Positions 20,318-29,667 of a stretch of 64,000 bases of DNA are shown in pieces. Numbering within the stretch: position 1 is the stretch's first letter; every line of letters starts with the position of its first letter. Both the position numbers and the translations under genes were made by a program. The notes below the pieces were generated by a model. It had not been told where the DNA came from. It saw nothing but the letters and a program-made list of their open reading frames with translations, and did no database searches. This DNA is from Rahnella inusitata (lineage in GTDB: Bacteria > Pseudomonadota > Gammaproteobacteria > Enterobacterales > Enterobacteriaceae), in contig NZ_JYDE01000013.1 in NCBI RefSeq assembly GCF_003263515.1, positions 50,094 to 114,093 of the forward strand, given 5' to 3'.

Positions 20318-21511
20318 TTATCGGCTATCTTGTGACTTCCCGGCTTTGCGCGCTTTCGCCACATCCTCTGGCGTAACGATGGCCGCGTGATTTCCCCAGC
20401 TGGCGCGCAGAGTGTTGGTTAATTCTGCGGCCTGTTCGTCAGTCAGCGTCCAGCCGTAGGCGGGCATGGTGTCAGACATATGCGCTGCCGTCACCGGCGT
20501 CTGGCCACCGTTTAGGATCACCCGCAGCAACGTTTGCGGATTTTCAGCGTTGACCGTCAGATTGCCCGCCAGCGCCGGGATCGTATAGTCTTTCCCGCCG
20601 CCGTTCACACCGTGGCAGGTTGAGCAGTAGCGCATAAACGTCTGCTGCCCGGCCTGTGTCGCGACGGCAATTTTCGCGGGTTTATCCTGTGGCTCCGCTT
20701 TGAGACTTAGCAGATATACCGCCATGCTGTTGAGATCTGCATCGGTCATAAACTGCGTGCTATTAGTGATCACTTCGCCCATCGGACCGCTGACGGCGTC
20801 GTGCGCGTTACGACCCGTTTTCAGCAGCGTGACCAGCTCCGGCTGGCTGACCCTGAGGCCGCGCAGCGAAGGCGCGGACCAGCCGTCAAGTTCGCCGCCG
20901 CTCAGAAACGCCGTACTCTGATCGTCGACCGCTTTCTCCTGCTGCGCCCAGCCGCGTGGCGTATGGCAGGCACCGCAGTGTCCGGCGCCCTGCACCAGAT
21001 ACGCGCCACGGTTCCATTCGGCACTTTTATCGGCCTGTGTGGTGTATTCGCCTTCTTCGAGGAAAATGCTGTTCCATACGTGCAGTGGCCAGCGGACAGA
21101 CATGGGCCAGCTGATATCATTCTCGCGGTTGGCGACCGGCTGGGGTTGCACCTCTTTCATCAGATAGTCGTACAGCGCGTGCATATCTTTGCCGCTCATT
21201 TTCACGTACGAGGTATACGGCATGGCCGGATACAGCGGATGCCCGTCTTTGGCGATGCCCTGACGCATGGCTTTGTCGAACTCCTCAAAGCTGTAGCCGC
21301 CAATGCCAGATTTCACGTCTGGCGTGATGTTGGTCGAGTAGATTTCACCGAGCGGCGTCGCAAAACGCACGCCACCCGCCAGGTTCGCCCCTGTCGATGA
21401 CGTATGACAGGCCGCGCAGTCGGCGGCCTTAGCAACATATTCTCCTTCGGACATCGCCATCGCAGATCCTGCCGTCGCCATCAGCGTGGCGAAAATCATC
21501 AGCTGTTTCAT
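20318..21511 (-). CDS. Triheme cytochrome c, dehydrogenase electron-acceptor subunit
   Basis: This 397-residue protein has a Sec signal peptide (cut after SAMA, residue 19) and three c-type heme sites: CAACH (residues 32-36), CGACH (about 177) and CSTCH (about 294). This is the layout of the cytochrome subunit of periplasmic gluconate, alcohol or sorbitol dehydrogenases, which passes electrons to ubiquinone. The start is the ATG at 21509-21511, which overlaps the stop of the upstream flavoprotein gene by 4 bp; an upstream in-frame codon would add 15 charged residues before the signal peptide. It is therefore the electron outlet of that flavoprotein. It requires the cytochrome c maturation system, which is not in this window. 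Confidence 0.9.
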   Translation of the reverse strand: MKQLMIFATLMATAGSAMAMSEGEYVAKAADCAACHTSSTGANLAGGVRFATPLGEIYSTNITPDVKSGIGGYSFEEFDKAMRQGIAKDGHPLYPAMPYTSYVKMSGKDMHALYDYLMKEVQPQPVANRENDISWPMSVRWPLHVWNSIFLEEGEYTTQADKSAEWNRGAYLVQGAGHCGACHTPRGWAQQEKAVDDQSTAFLSGGELDGWSAPSLRGLRVSQPELVTLLKTGRNAHDAVSGPMGEVITNSTQFMTDADLNSMAVYLLSLKAEPQDKPAKIAVATQAGQQTFMRYCSTCHGVNGGGKDYTIPALAGNLTVNAENPQTLLRVILNGGQTPVTAAHMSDTMPAYGWTLTDEQAAELTNTLRASWGNHAAIVTPEDVAKARKAGKSQDSR

Positions 21512-23418
21512 GCGTTCACCTTCTTCATGGCTGTCAGTTCGTTCACTGCGCGCCACGCCTGATCCACCGCTGAGTTAGCGTACGGGCTCCAGTCGGAGTC
21601 TGAGTTGGCGATAGTGATGCGCCCGACCGGCTGGCGGGCGAGCTGAATGGTTTTCTGCGATTGTTCCTCATCGTCGAACATCCCGCTGAGGAAGTAGGAA
21701 TAGCCGTGCGACCAGCGGTTGACGGTGATCGCCATGATGTCGCGCTGATGGTCAAAACCCGCCTCGCCGAACATGCCCTGGAGCTGATCGCGGATCATTT
21801 TTTCATGCGCATCAAACGAGGTTCCGAGCAGCAGCGCACGGCCTTTGTGCGACTGCTCGCGCGGGCTCAGGCCGCTGCCAGGCAGCGTCGGCACATAGAC
21901 CATGTGCAGACCAATCGGTTGATTCGGATCGCGCGGATGCTGATAACCGCCCATATCCACCGGATAATCCAGCTTCACGCGGCTGTAAGGCGCACCGGGG
22001 GAGTAGATTTCGTGAACGCCAAGTTTGATAAACGGCTGCCAGTTGCGGATCACCACTTTGGTATACACCAGCGGCGCTTTGACGTTTTCCTTCAGCGCCG
22101 CTTTTTGCGCGTCGGCAATCTCCGGCACCAGGTACGGGATCATCATATTGTATCCGGCCATCACTGCCTGTCCGGCGCGGACGCGGTGCAGCTGCGAGCC
22201 GGTCATGTAAGTCACCTCAACTGCCGGTTTCCCTTCATGCTCCACGTTGGCGACGTGCATTCCGGTGCTGTTCAGGCGCAGACGCACCGGCTGCCCGTTC
22301 TTATCGAGCTGGCTGTAATCGAATTTCGCGAGCACGATATCTTCCATCGTATTGCCCGGCGCGACCTGCGGGATCAGATGACGCACCATCAGGCGCGCCA
22401 GACCGGCGTTGCCGTCCGGAAAGTGGAAGATGTACGGCTGGTCGAGATCTTCCAGCGATTCGGCATCCAGCGGCGGTAATCCCATGCTTTCCAGCCCCGG
22501 CAGGGCGCAGATGCGCGCATCGCTGCACGAGGTGGCATCAATTCCGACTGCCTGAAAATCATTGGTGCGCTGTTGGAAATAACGGATTGCCATCTCACTC
22601 AGCCCGACTTTTTCACGCAGGAATTGCGTATAGCTGTGTCCGTCCACCCAGGCGACTTTCTCTTCCTGACTCATCCCGTGCAGATAATCTTTCTCTTCGG
22701 TATGCAGGGCGATAAGCGCTTTACGGTCAGATTCCGGCAGGGGAAAATCATTGATGAAATCGCGGATATCGCGCCCGTTGAGGCGATCCGGCGGAATATC
22801 ATCGGCCACTGCGCGGCCCGGGTCGCCGCTGACGATTTTATCGACGCCAAAGTTTTTGCGGTCAAAGTACACGCCACGGCTCAGGTGCAGATCCGGATAG
22901 AACGTCTGATCGAAGTCCTTCGCCATCGTTTCGATATCGACGTTCAGCGTTTTCAGCAGGCCCATCGCCACCGGGCTGAAGTTGGTGCGTGGCGACTGGA
23001 AAGACTCGCTGCCGCCATAACCGAGCAGCGTTTTATCTTCGACATGAAATTCATTACGCTTGGCGTGTCCGCCGAAATCATCATGGTTATCCAGCAGTAA
23101 AATCCGCTGTTGCTTGCCATGCTGTTCCTGCCAGAAACACGCCGCCGCCAGCCCGCTGATCCCGGCACCGACGATCACCAGATCAAACTCGTCCTCCACC
23201 GGTAAACTGGAAGGATCGACCTTTTTGCCTTCGCGCCCGAGAATATGCGCCGCCTCGTAAGAGCCCTGATGATTCCCGCGCAACCCGGTCAGGGAAGGCG
23301 GGTAATACAGCGTCTGCGCCGCCGTTTGCGGCGATGCTTTCAGTGCCTCAAACGGCGTCATACCGGCGGTTACGGTAATTGCCACACCATTTAAAAAATC
23401 ACGACGAGTGATACCCAT
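21508..23418 (-). CDS. Tat-exported FAD oxidoreductase, SpdH-like (possible spermidine dehydrogenase)
   Basis: This 636-residue flavoprotein has a twin-arginine signal (TRRDFLNG, residues 4-11) and the FAD dinucleotide-binding motif VIVGAGISGLAAACF (about 81-95). The sequence YYPPSLTGLRGNHQGSYEAAH (about 38-58) is, as far as I recall, characteristic of bacterial spermidine dehydrogenase SpdH and its relatives. SpdH oxidises spermidine in the periplasm. The coupled triheme cytochrome would take the electrons, in keeping with the heme-dependent activity described for such enzymes. The amine substrate is an inference; another alcohol or amine is possible. The N-terminal export signal agrees with a periplasmic location for both subunits. 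Confidence 0.65.
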   Translation of the reverse strand: MGITRRDFLNGVAITVTAGMTPFEALKASPQTAAQTLYYPPSLTGLRGNHQGSYEAAHILGREGKKVDPSSLPVEDEFDLVIVGAGISGLAAACFWQEQHGKQQRILLLDNHDDFGGHAKRNEFHVEDKTLLGYGGSESFQSPRTNFSPVAMGLLKTLNVDIETMAKDFDQTFYPDLHLSRGVYFDRKNFGVDKIVSGDPGRAVADDIPPDRLNGRDIRDFINDFPLPESDRKALIALHTEEKDYLHGMSQEEKVAWVDGHSYTQFLREKVGLSEMAIRYFQQRTNDFQAVGIDATSCSDARICALPGLESMGLPPLDAESLEDLDQPYIFHFPDGNAGLARLMVRHLIPQVAPGNTMEDIVLAKFDYSQLDKNGQPVRLRLNSTGMHVANVEHEGKPAVEVTYMTGSQLHRVRAGQAVMAGYNMMIPYLVPEIADAQKAALKENVKAPLVYTKVVIRNWQPFIKLGVHEIYSPGAPYSRVKLDYPVDMGGYQHPRDPNQPIGLHMVYVPTLPGSGLSPREQSHKGRALLLGTSFDAHEKMIRDQLQGMFGEAGFDHQRDIMAITVNRWSHGYSYFLSGMFDDEEQSQKTIQLARQPVGRITIANSDSDWSPYANSAVDQAWRAVNELTAMKKVNA

Positions 23419-23691
23419 GTTGTTTCCTTAAATTGCTCACCATCAACCCGCGCCGAAGCAGCGCGGCAAAAGTCTTACGCTTAAAAATGTCTCAATGTTT
23501 TAACAATTTTAACATATAGAGCGACTTAGGGAGAGTGACGGAGGGCGCAAATGAGGAAGGAGAGGATTTGATGAGTGGTTGGTGAGTGTTGGGGGGTATT
23601 AATGGCTGCGTTGTGCTGAGATTATTAAATCTATCCCGCCTCTCTCATCTTCCCGCAAAAAATGTGATCCCTTTCATACTCCTGACTGCTA

Positions 23692-23709
23692 TGTCTATAC
23701 AACTATACA
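23692..23709 (+). promoter_or_regulatory. Operator-like site upstream of the PTS permease gene
   Basis: TGTCTATACAACTATACA contains GTCTATAC, which fits the HutC-subfamily GntR consensus GTnTAnAC. It aligns with the 18-bp site before the GntR gene (26146-26163) as TGTnTAnnCnnnTATACA. It lies 58 bp before the start of the PTS gene, where repressor binding would overlap the promoter. The rest of the 349-bp gap (23419-23767) shows no gene. Confidence 0.6.
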
Positions 23710-23767
23710 TTCTATGACTTAACTCAATGAAAGTGTGTTTTTTCGCCAGTGACCTGAGGGGATACAG

Positions 23768-25369
23768 ATGATGAAACTTGGCAGCAAGATCCACGATCTG
23801 GGGAAAGCCCTGATGACGCCTATCTCGGTGATCGCCGCCGCCGGGATTTTCCTGGGGCTGGCCGCCGCGTTGCAGAACCCGTCGGTAACCGGCGAAGCGT
23901 TCACGCAGATGAAAACGTTACAGCTGGTGATCGGGTTTATCCGGCAGGTGTCCGGCGCGTTGTTCGCTAATCTGCCGCTGTTCTTTGCGGTGGCGACCGC
24001 GATGGGTCTGGCCAATGCAGAGAAGGCCACGGCGGCCTTTTCCGCAGTGATCGGCTTTGTCGGGTTGCACGTCGGGGTTAATTATAGCCTGCTGGCGCAG
24101 GGTATTACGCCGGAAACCATTACCGTTGCGAAGCTCACCGCGAAAGGCATGACCGAAAGCGATGCGATGATTTACGCGGCGGAGTTCACCAACACGCTGG
24201 GCATTTTCACCTACAACATGAGCGTGCTGGGTGGTGTGCTGGTCGGGCTTATCACCATGTGGCTGCATAACCGGTTCTATACCATCGTGCTGCCTACGGC
24301 CATCGCCTTCTTCGGTGGACGGCGGTTTGTGCCGATCGTGACCATTCTGGTGCTGCCGATCGTCGGTGTGCTGATGTCGCTTATCTGGCCGACAGTTGCG
24401 CAGGGGATCCAGTGGGTCGGCGAGCTTATCGGGAGAACGGGCGAGGTCGGCACCTTTATTTATGCCACCTCTGAGCGGTTGCTGATCCCCACTGGTCTGC
24501 ATCACATCATCAACGAAACCGTGCGCTTTACGCCAATTGGCGGGGTGACGACGGTAGATAATCAAAGCATCGTCGGCGCGCTCAATATCTTCAACGCCGC
24601 ACTGGCGAATCCGGGCATGATCTCTGACGCCGTGACCCAGCAGGCGACGCGCTTCCTGGCGCAGGGCAAAATTCCGGTGATGATGTTTGGCTTACCGGCG
24701 GCGGCGCTGGCGATGTATCACTGCGCGCGTCCCGAGCATAAAGGTCGGGTAAAAGCGCTGATGCTGGCGGGTGGGCTGGCGTCGTTTACCACCGGGATCA
24801 CCGAGCCGCTGGAGTTTTGCTTCATCTTCGTCTCGCCGGTGCTGTATATCCTGCACGCCGTGCTGACCGGACTCTCTTTCGTGCTGATGCAAATGTTCCA
24901 TGTGATGATCGGTAATGTGCAGGGCGGGGCGATCGACTTCCTGATCTTCGGCGTGCTCGGCGGCAGCAAAACACATTGGTGGTATCCGCTGATCCTCGGG
25001 ATACTTTACGCGCCGCTGTACTACTTCAGCTTCCGCTGGGTGATCCTGCGCATGCAGGTGAAAACACCGGGGCGTGAGGATGAGAACGATGCCGAGGAGC
25101 GCGCTAAACCGGCGAAGGGCACCGGTGAAAAAACCAAAAATATTATTATCGGGCTGGGCGGTGAGGGGAATATCACGGCGGTCGATTGCTGCTTTACCCG
25201 TCTGCGCGTGAAGGTGAAAGATATGTCACAGGTGCAGGATGGCACGTTGATGAAAACCGGGGCGGCAGGCGTGAAACGGATTACTGAAACTGACGTGCAC
25301 GTAATTTACGGCCCGCAGGTCGAACAGGTCGCAAATCTGGTGAAGGCAGAGCTTTCCGGTATCGCCTAA
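23768..25369 (+). CDS. PTS permease EIICB, glucose superfamily, MalX/alpha-glucoside type
   Basis: This 533-residue fusion has a membrane EIIC domain (about residues 1-430) with the conserved ATSERLLIPTGLHHI and GITEPLEFCFIFVSP segments. An EIIB domain (about 455-533) carries the phosphorylated cysteine in AVDCCFTRLRV (Cys474 or 475). The protein resembles E. coli MalX and alpha-glucoside permeases (AglA, GlvC types). It would import a glucoside and phosphorylate it using phosphate from EIIA-Glc, as no EIIA domain is present. No phosphoglucosidase gene is adjacent, so the substrate stays open. The gene ends convergently with, and overlaps by 4 bp, the GntR gene that probably regulates it. Confidence 0.88.
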   Translation: MMKLGSKIHDLGKALMTPISVIAAAGIFLGLAAALQNPSVTGEAFTQMKTLQLVIGFIRQVSGALFANLPLFFAVATAMGLANAEKATAAFSAVIGFVGLHVGVNYSLLAQGITPETITVAKLTAKGMTESDAMIYAAEFTNTLGIFTYNMSVLGGVLVGLITMWLHNRFYTIVLPTAIAFFGGRRFVPIVTILVLPIVGVLMSLIWPTVAQGIQWVGELIGRTGEVGTFIYATSERLLIPTGLHHIINETVRFTPIGGVTTVDNQSIVGALNIFNAALANPGMISDAVTQQATRFLAQGKIPVMMFGLPAAALAMYHCARPEHKGRVKALMLAGGLASFTTGITEPLEFCFIFVSPVLYILHAVLTGLSFVLMQMFHVMIGNVQGGAIDFLIFGVLGGSKTHWWYPLILGILYAPLYYFSFRWVILRMQVKTPGREDENDAEERAKPAKGTGEKTKNIIIGLGGEGNITAVDCCFTRLRVKVKDMSQVQDGTLMKTGAAGVKRITETDVHVIYGPQVEQVANLVKAELSGIA

Positions 25370-26106
25370 CTTTTGACTTTGGCATGGACGCTGAAGCCGT
25401 AGTTTTTCTGGTTGTAGTACACGTCGGAGACTTCAAACAGCGAACCGTCGGTAAAGGTGACGATGGCGTGAGAATGGAGCACCGGCTGGTCACGCGACAA
25501 ATTCAGCGCGAGTCGGATCTCGTTAGAAGGCAGTTCTGCTGAAATCAGTTTGGTGCTGCCCGAGGGCTGAAAACCTTTCGAGCGGATATAGGCGTATTTC
25601 GAGGAGGTCATCGCCGCACGGGTGATATCCTGGAAACGTTCGCACAGCATCCAGCACTGTTCGTACACAAAAGGCTCATCGCCGAGCAGGCGCAGCCGGA
25701 TCATGAAATAGACTTCCGTACCTGCGGGGACATTCAGTTCAGCAGCAATACTTTCACTCGCAGGGATGCGGCGAAACTCCAGCACCTGATTTTCAATTCG
25801 CTGATTATTTTCCTGTGCCACTTCGCTGGCGGTTAGATGCCGGTCCAGCGGCAAAATGATTTTCTGCTGTTTTGGCGGCTCGACCACGAAGGTCCCTCGC
25901 CCGCGAAAACGCGCTACTCTGCCCTGACGCACCAGATAATCCACCGCTTTTCGCGCGGTCATGCGTGATACGCCGTAAATCTCACACAGCGCCGCTTCCG
26001 TAGGGATCGGATCACCGGGTTTGATGTCGCCTGCACTGATTTTTTCGGTCAGCTGCTGCTCAATTTGCAGGTAGAGCGGCGTGAACGAATTCTTATCAAT
26101 TTTCAT
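25366..26106 (-). CDS. GntR-family regulator, HutC/UTRA type
   Basis: This 246-residue protein has an N-terminal winged helix (PLYLQIEQQL...IPTEAALCEIYGVSRMTARKA, about residues 10-55) and a C-terminal UTRA effector domain ending in SDVYYNQKNYGFSVHAKVKS. The start is the ATG at 26104-26106 with GGAGGT before it; the frame is open for 45 codons further upstream, but these show no domain. It probably represses the convergent PTS gene, and itself, with the sugar phosphate as inducer, as TreR, MngR and related regulators do. The two 18-bp sites at 23692 and 26146 support this. Confidence 0.88.
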   Translation of the reverse strand: MKIDKNSFTPLYLQIEQQLTEKISAGDIKPGDPIPTEAALCEIYGVSRMTARKAVDYLVRQGRVARFRGRGTFVVEPPKQQKIILPLDRHLTASEVAQENNQRIENQVLEFRRIPASESIAAELNVPAGTEVYFMIRLRLLGDEPFVYEQCWMLCERFQDITRAAMTSSKYAYIRSKGFQPSGSTKLISAELPSNEIRLALNLSRDQPVLHSHAIVTFTDGSLFEVSDVYYNQKNYGFSVHAKVKS

Positions 26107-26145
26107 CAAACCTCCGGTCACTAAATAATAGCTGTTAAGAATAAT

Positions 26146-26163
26146 TGTATAGCCGGGTATACA
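26146..26163 (-). promoter_or_regulatory. Operator-like inverted repeat upstream of the HutC-type GntR gene
   Basis: TGTATAGCCGGGTATACA has TGTATA and TATACA arms. It lies 40 bp before the GntR start and shares TGTnTAnnCnnnTATACA with the site before the PTS gene, suggesting autoregulation. Confidence 0.6.
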
Positions 26164-26211
26164 TTTGAACAAATTGTGTTGCGGGTTTTGTGCGCTGAAA
26201 TGGGTTATGAA

Positions 26212-26246
26212 AGCAAAAAAAAAGGTTGCTGTTATCAGCAACCTTT
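26212..26246 (-). terminator. Intrinsic terminator of the YddA-like ABC transporter gene
   Basis: Read on the minus strand, the stem AAAGGTTGCTG / CAGCAACCTTT with a 4-base loop is followed by a run of T. It lies 37 bp after the stop at 26283. Confidence 0.9.
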
Positions 26247-26282
26247 ATACGCTTCGATAGTTTGATACGCGGGCGTCAGACG

Positions 26283-28037
26283 CTATTCAGGCAGAACGGC
26301 GCTCGAGGTAAATCCGCACGGACCGTTTTCCTGATTTTTGAAACGCCAGCAGTTCTGATGGTACTTCGCCACCGTGTTACGGTGCGCAACGCTGATGACC
26401 GACGTTTCCGGCAGTTCGCTCAGCAGTAACGCATAAACCCGATGCTCAGTTTCTTCATCCATTGCGCTGGTAGCTTCATCAAGGAACAGCGTATCTGGCT
26501 TGATAAGCAGGGCGCGGGCAAACGAAAGACGCTGCTGCTCGCCCGGCGACAGGCGCTGGCTCCAGTTGGCATAATCATCGAGCATGGCGACCGAAGCCAA
26601 GTGCGGCAGACGGCATTGCTCCAGCACGCGCAGCAGTTGCTCGTCGGTATATTCGCGGCTGGCATCCGGATAACTCAGCGCATCGCGCAGGGTGCCGATC
26701 GGAATATAACTACGTTGCGGCAGGAACAGGTAACGCTTGCCCTGTGCCAGCGAGATATTGCCTGCGCCGTAAGGCCAGATACCCGCAATGGCGCGCAGCA
26801 GCGTAGATTTACCGCAGCCGGAAGGGCCGGCAATCAGTACACGTTCGCCCGGTTTCATGTCGGCAGAAACGTTGCAGAACAGCGGGCTTCCGTCCGGCAG
26901 ATTCAGCGTCAGATTATCGAGTTTCAGCGCATGTTCCGCGCTTTCACCGACGTTGATGCCACGTGGCTGAGCGTTAACCTGATCAATCGCGGCGTTAAAA
27001 CCTGCAAGACGGTTAACGGTCGCTTTCCAGTTGGCCAGATCGGTAAAGGCATCAATAAACCATGACAGCGCACCCTGCACCTGACCGAACGCCGAAGCGA
27101 TTTGCATCAGCGCACCCATCTGGATAGCACCGGCAAAATAGCGCGGGGAAGCAACCAGAATCGGGAAGATATTGGCAAACTGGCCGTAGAAGTTGGAGGC
27201 AATATTCAGGCGACGGGTGACGCGCATGATCGACCACCAGTTGGTTTTGATCGAATCAAACTTGCCGGAAAGCTGGTCGCGTTCGTTTTTCTCGCCGTGG
27301 TACAGCGCAATAGCATCGCTATTTTCACGGATACGGATCAGCCCGAAACGGAAGTTCGCCTCGAACCATTCCTGATTAAATCCGAGTTTGACCAGCGGCT
27401 TACCGATCCACCAGATGATGAAGGAACCCAGCGCCGCATACAGCAGGGCGAACCACACCATGTAGCCGGGAATGTCGAAATGATGGCCGGCGAACACGAA
27501 GTTGAGCGGGCCACTGATCGACCACAAAATAAAGACGAAGGAGAACAGCGTGACAACGCTCGACAGCAACCCGAGAACCAGTGAAAGTGTGCCGCTGGTC
27601 AGGGCATTCAGGTCATCAGAAATACGCTGATCGGGGTTATCCACCTGATGCTGGTACTCCGTGTAATAATAGGCGTGATTGGTCAGCCACTTCTCCATAT
27701 ACTCTTCTGTCATCCAGCGTCGCCAGCTCATTTGCAGGCCCTGCGTCAGGTAAACCCTGTACACCGCAATGACGATGAAAAGCAGTGCCAGCCAGGTGAA
27801 TTTCCACAGCTGGGCTTTGAAAACCGGGTAGTTTCTGTTTTGCAGCGCATCGTAAAATACGCGGTTCCATTCGTTTAGCAGGACGCTGATGTAGACGGTT
27901 GCCAGTGAGAGGATAACGATCGTGGCCAACATGCCCCAGGCACGCCACTTTTCTTCTGAGCGCCAATAAGGCTTAATCAATTGCCAGACGGCGCCCCATT
28001 GCGCCGATTTCCCAGGTTTTTTAGTCATAATTGCCAT
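26283..28037 (-). CDS. yddA: ABC transporter, SbmA/YddA family (membrane and ATPase domains fused)
   Basis: This 584-residue inner-membrane half-transporter has five to six membrane segments (about residues 30-300) of the SbmA/BacA-like type. The ATPase domain has Walker A GPSGCGKST (about 403-411), signature LSPGEQQ and Walker B DTLFLDEAT. It matches E. coli YddA (561 residues), whose substrate is not known; relatives transport peptides or very-long-chain fatty acids. The C-terminus ends with an unusual Cys/Trp-containing tail (NCWRFKNQENGPCGF). It stands alone. ATG starts at 28037 and 28028 are both possible. Confidence 0.85.
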   Translation of the reverse strand: MAIMTKKPGKSAQWGAVWQLIKPYWRSEEKWRAWGMLATIVILSLATVYISVLLNEWNRVFYDALQNRNYPVFKAQLWKFTWLALLFIVIAVYRVYLTQGLQMSWRRWMTEEYMEKWLTNHAYYYTEYQHQVDNPDQRISDDLNALTSGTLSLVLGLLSSVVTLFSFVFILWSISGPLNFVFAGHHFDIPGYMVWFALLYAALGSFIIWWIGKPLVKLGFNQEWFEANFRFGLIRIRENSDAIALYHGEKNERDQLSGKFDSIKTNWWSIMRVTRRLNIASNFYGQFANIFPILVASPRYFAGAIQMGALMQIASAFGQVQGALSWFIDAFTDLANWKATVNRLAGFNAAIDQVNAQPRGINVGESAEHALKLDNLTLNLPDGSPLFCNVSADMKPGERVLIAGPSGCGKSTLLRAIAGIWPYGAGNISLAQGKRYLFLPQRSYIPIGTLRDALSYPDASREYTDEQLLRVLEQCRLPHLASVAMLDDYANWSQRLSPGEQQRLSFARALLIKPDTLFLDEATSAMDEETEHRVYALLLSELPETSVISVAHRNTVAKYHQNCWRFKNQENGPCGFTSSAVLPE

Positions 28038-28167
28038 GTTTAATCGATATGTTGTGAAGCCTAATCATCCCAGAATGAGTGCCTTAGCGCGATAGGGCAA
28101 TAAAGTACTTGTAAGGATGTTTTTCCAGCACGAAGCTCTGTAGACCACAAAAGTAGAAGGATGTTTG

Positions 28168-28884
28168 ATGAAAGTCGCAGTGAATTTTCTGCTGGTGGCA
28201 GGATGTTTTACCAGCGTTCAGGCCTTTGCTCAGATTGATGAGCCGGACATTAACGCCGATTGCGTGAAAGCGGGTATTTATGCCTCTGCCGGAAAAGTGG
28301 CGTACCAGCAGGGCGAATTCGCCAAAGCGCGCGAAGTTTTCCGCAATCAGGTGGCCTGGAGCGAATTCTGCCACAAGCCACAGGATCAGATTGCCACGGC
28401 GTACAACAACATCGCGCTGACCTACATCCGTCAGGGCAATTACCGCAAAGCCAAAGCCTGGCTGATGCTGGCGCCTGCTGACAAAAAATCACAATACAAC
28501 CTCAGCCAGATCCAGCCAAAACTCGATGCGCTGCCAAAACCCGAGAGCGCGGCGGGCGAATACTGGCAATACGCCGGTTATGGCAGCTGGAATCTGGTGG
28601 ACGTCAAAGCCGAAGAGGCACAGTTTAAAATCGACTTCTCCGGTCAGTATATGGGGCAGATGTCGCTGTACTACGGCCCGAACATCGGCGAATTCTCGGT
28701 GGTGACCGCGATTAAAGACAATCACGCGGTTTATCATGAAGCCGATGACGCCTCAGTGGGTGAGGGGCAATGTACGGTAGAGATGAATTTCGCCGATGAA
28801 AACGTCAGATTGCACACCACCGGCGACTGCGGTTTCGGGCATAACGTGCAGGCCGAAGGGGAATTTGTACGGGTAACGCCGTAA
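28168..28884 (+). CDS. Exported small TPR-containing protein of unknown function
   Basis: This 238-residue protein has a Sec signal peptide (MKVAVNFLLVAGCFTSVQAFA). A TPR-like helical region follows (ASAGKVAYQQGEFAKAREVF and TAYNNIALTYIRQGNYRKAKAWL, about residues 35-105). The C-terminal beta-rich domain has two cysteines (QCTVEMNF, GDCGFGHNV) that could form a disulfide. The start is the ATG at 28168 with AGAAGGA 7 bp upstream. A periplasmic protein-interaction role is inferred. It has its own terminator and no linked partner. Confidence 0.75.
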   Translation: MKVAVNFLLVAGCFTSVQAFAQIDEPDINADCVKAGIYASAGKVAYQQGEFAKAREVFRNQVAWSEFCHKPQDQIATAYNNIALTYIRQGNYRKAKAWLMLAPADKKSQYNLSQIQPKLDALPKPESAAGEYWQYAGYGSWNLVDVKAEEAQFKIDFSGQYMGQMSLYYGPNIGEFSVVTAIKDNHAVYHEADDASVGEGQCTVEMNFADENVRLHTTGDCGFGHNVQAEGEFVRVTP

Positions 28885-28905
28885 GTTCTGCCTGCGCCAG
28901 CCATT

Positions 28906-28936
28906 AAAAAAACCCGCGTTATGCGGGTTTTTGCGT
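28906..28936 (+). terminator. Intrinsic terminator of the TPR-protein gene
   Basis: The stem AAAACCCGC / GCGGGTTTT with the loop GTTAT lies 26 bp after the stop codon and ends in five T. Confidence 0.9.
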
Positions 28937-29104
28937 TCAGACCAGCCGGTGTAATCCGCTGATATCCACGGTTTGTTCTGCAATCCATAAAGAGTGTTGC
29001 ATATGGCGCAGCACCTTTTATGAAAATGTGATCTTTAGACGTTCGCGCCGTAAAAATTCTTAAACCATAAATCGGATGCAGGGCTGGTACCCACACACGC
29101 GAGT

Positions 29105-29434
29105 TTACCGGGCAATATCTGCCGGGCGGAGGCCGAAACGGTTGTCATCTTCACTTGCGAAAAACAAGACGATTAAATTGAAAATGGGGCAGAGAACCCA
29201 CCATCCGCTGTAACCGGCATCGTGGATCCTGCGAATCGTTACGGCCAGACCAGGCAGGAAGATAAATAAAGAATAGAGGCCGGATATTACATATTCATCT
29301 CCCAGTAAACTTGCGATCAAACTTAATGCTATGGAAATAAGGAAATTAAACATTGAGAACCACCAGTACTCACTTCTGGGTGCGCGGCCAGAAAAACAGG
29401 TGTAATTTTTAAGTACCTTCAAATACCAATTCAT
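29105..29434 (-). CDS. DUF805 family membrane protein
   Basis: This 109-residue inner-membrane protein matches the YhaH/YhaI-type DUF805 family. It has the conserved FSGRAPRSEYWWF N-terminal motif, then three or four membrane segments with RRIHDAGYSGWW in the middle and the terminal NRFG motif. The function of the family is not known. The gene stands alone, and AATATTCC upstream on the minus strand contains a weak ribosome-binding site. The 295 bp between it and the next gene are AT-rich and hold only the terminator at 29668. Confidence 0.9.
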   Translation of the reverse strand: MNWYLKVLKNYTCFSGRAPRSEYWWFSMFNFLISIALSLIASLLGDEYVISGLYSLFIFLPGLAVTIRRIHDAGYSGWWVLCPIFNLIVLFFASEDDNRFGLRPADIAR

Positions 29435-29667
29435 AATATTCCTTTATATAAGACAGGGTCAGGCTAGCCTGTGTGAATGACAGGATCCATGGGCCTTGAG
29501 GTGGGGGAGTGCTATCTGGCGGGAGTCTAATATGGGGAACGTAAGGGTTCAATTTATAAATAATAAGTCAGAGTTGTTTAATAATGAATTTTTGATTTTT
29601 TTTCGGAAAATTATAAGGTTAAATCCGTGAAAGTATTTAACACGGTTATTTCTTAATGATTTTAAAA

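Noticed and set aside
21661..22479. 272-codon open frame on the plus strand opposite the SpdH-like flavoprotein gene
   Set aside because: It lies wholly inside a well-supported gene on the other strand, is rich in His, Arg and Gln in a pattern typical of antisense shadows of GC-rich genes, and has no convincing start or domain.
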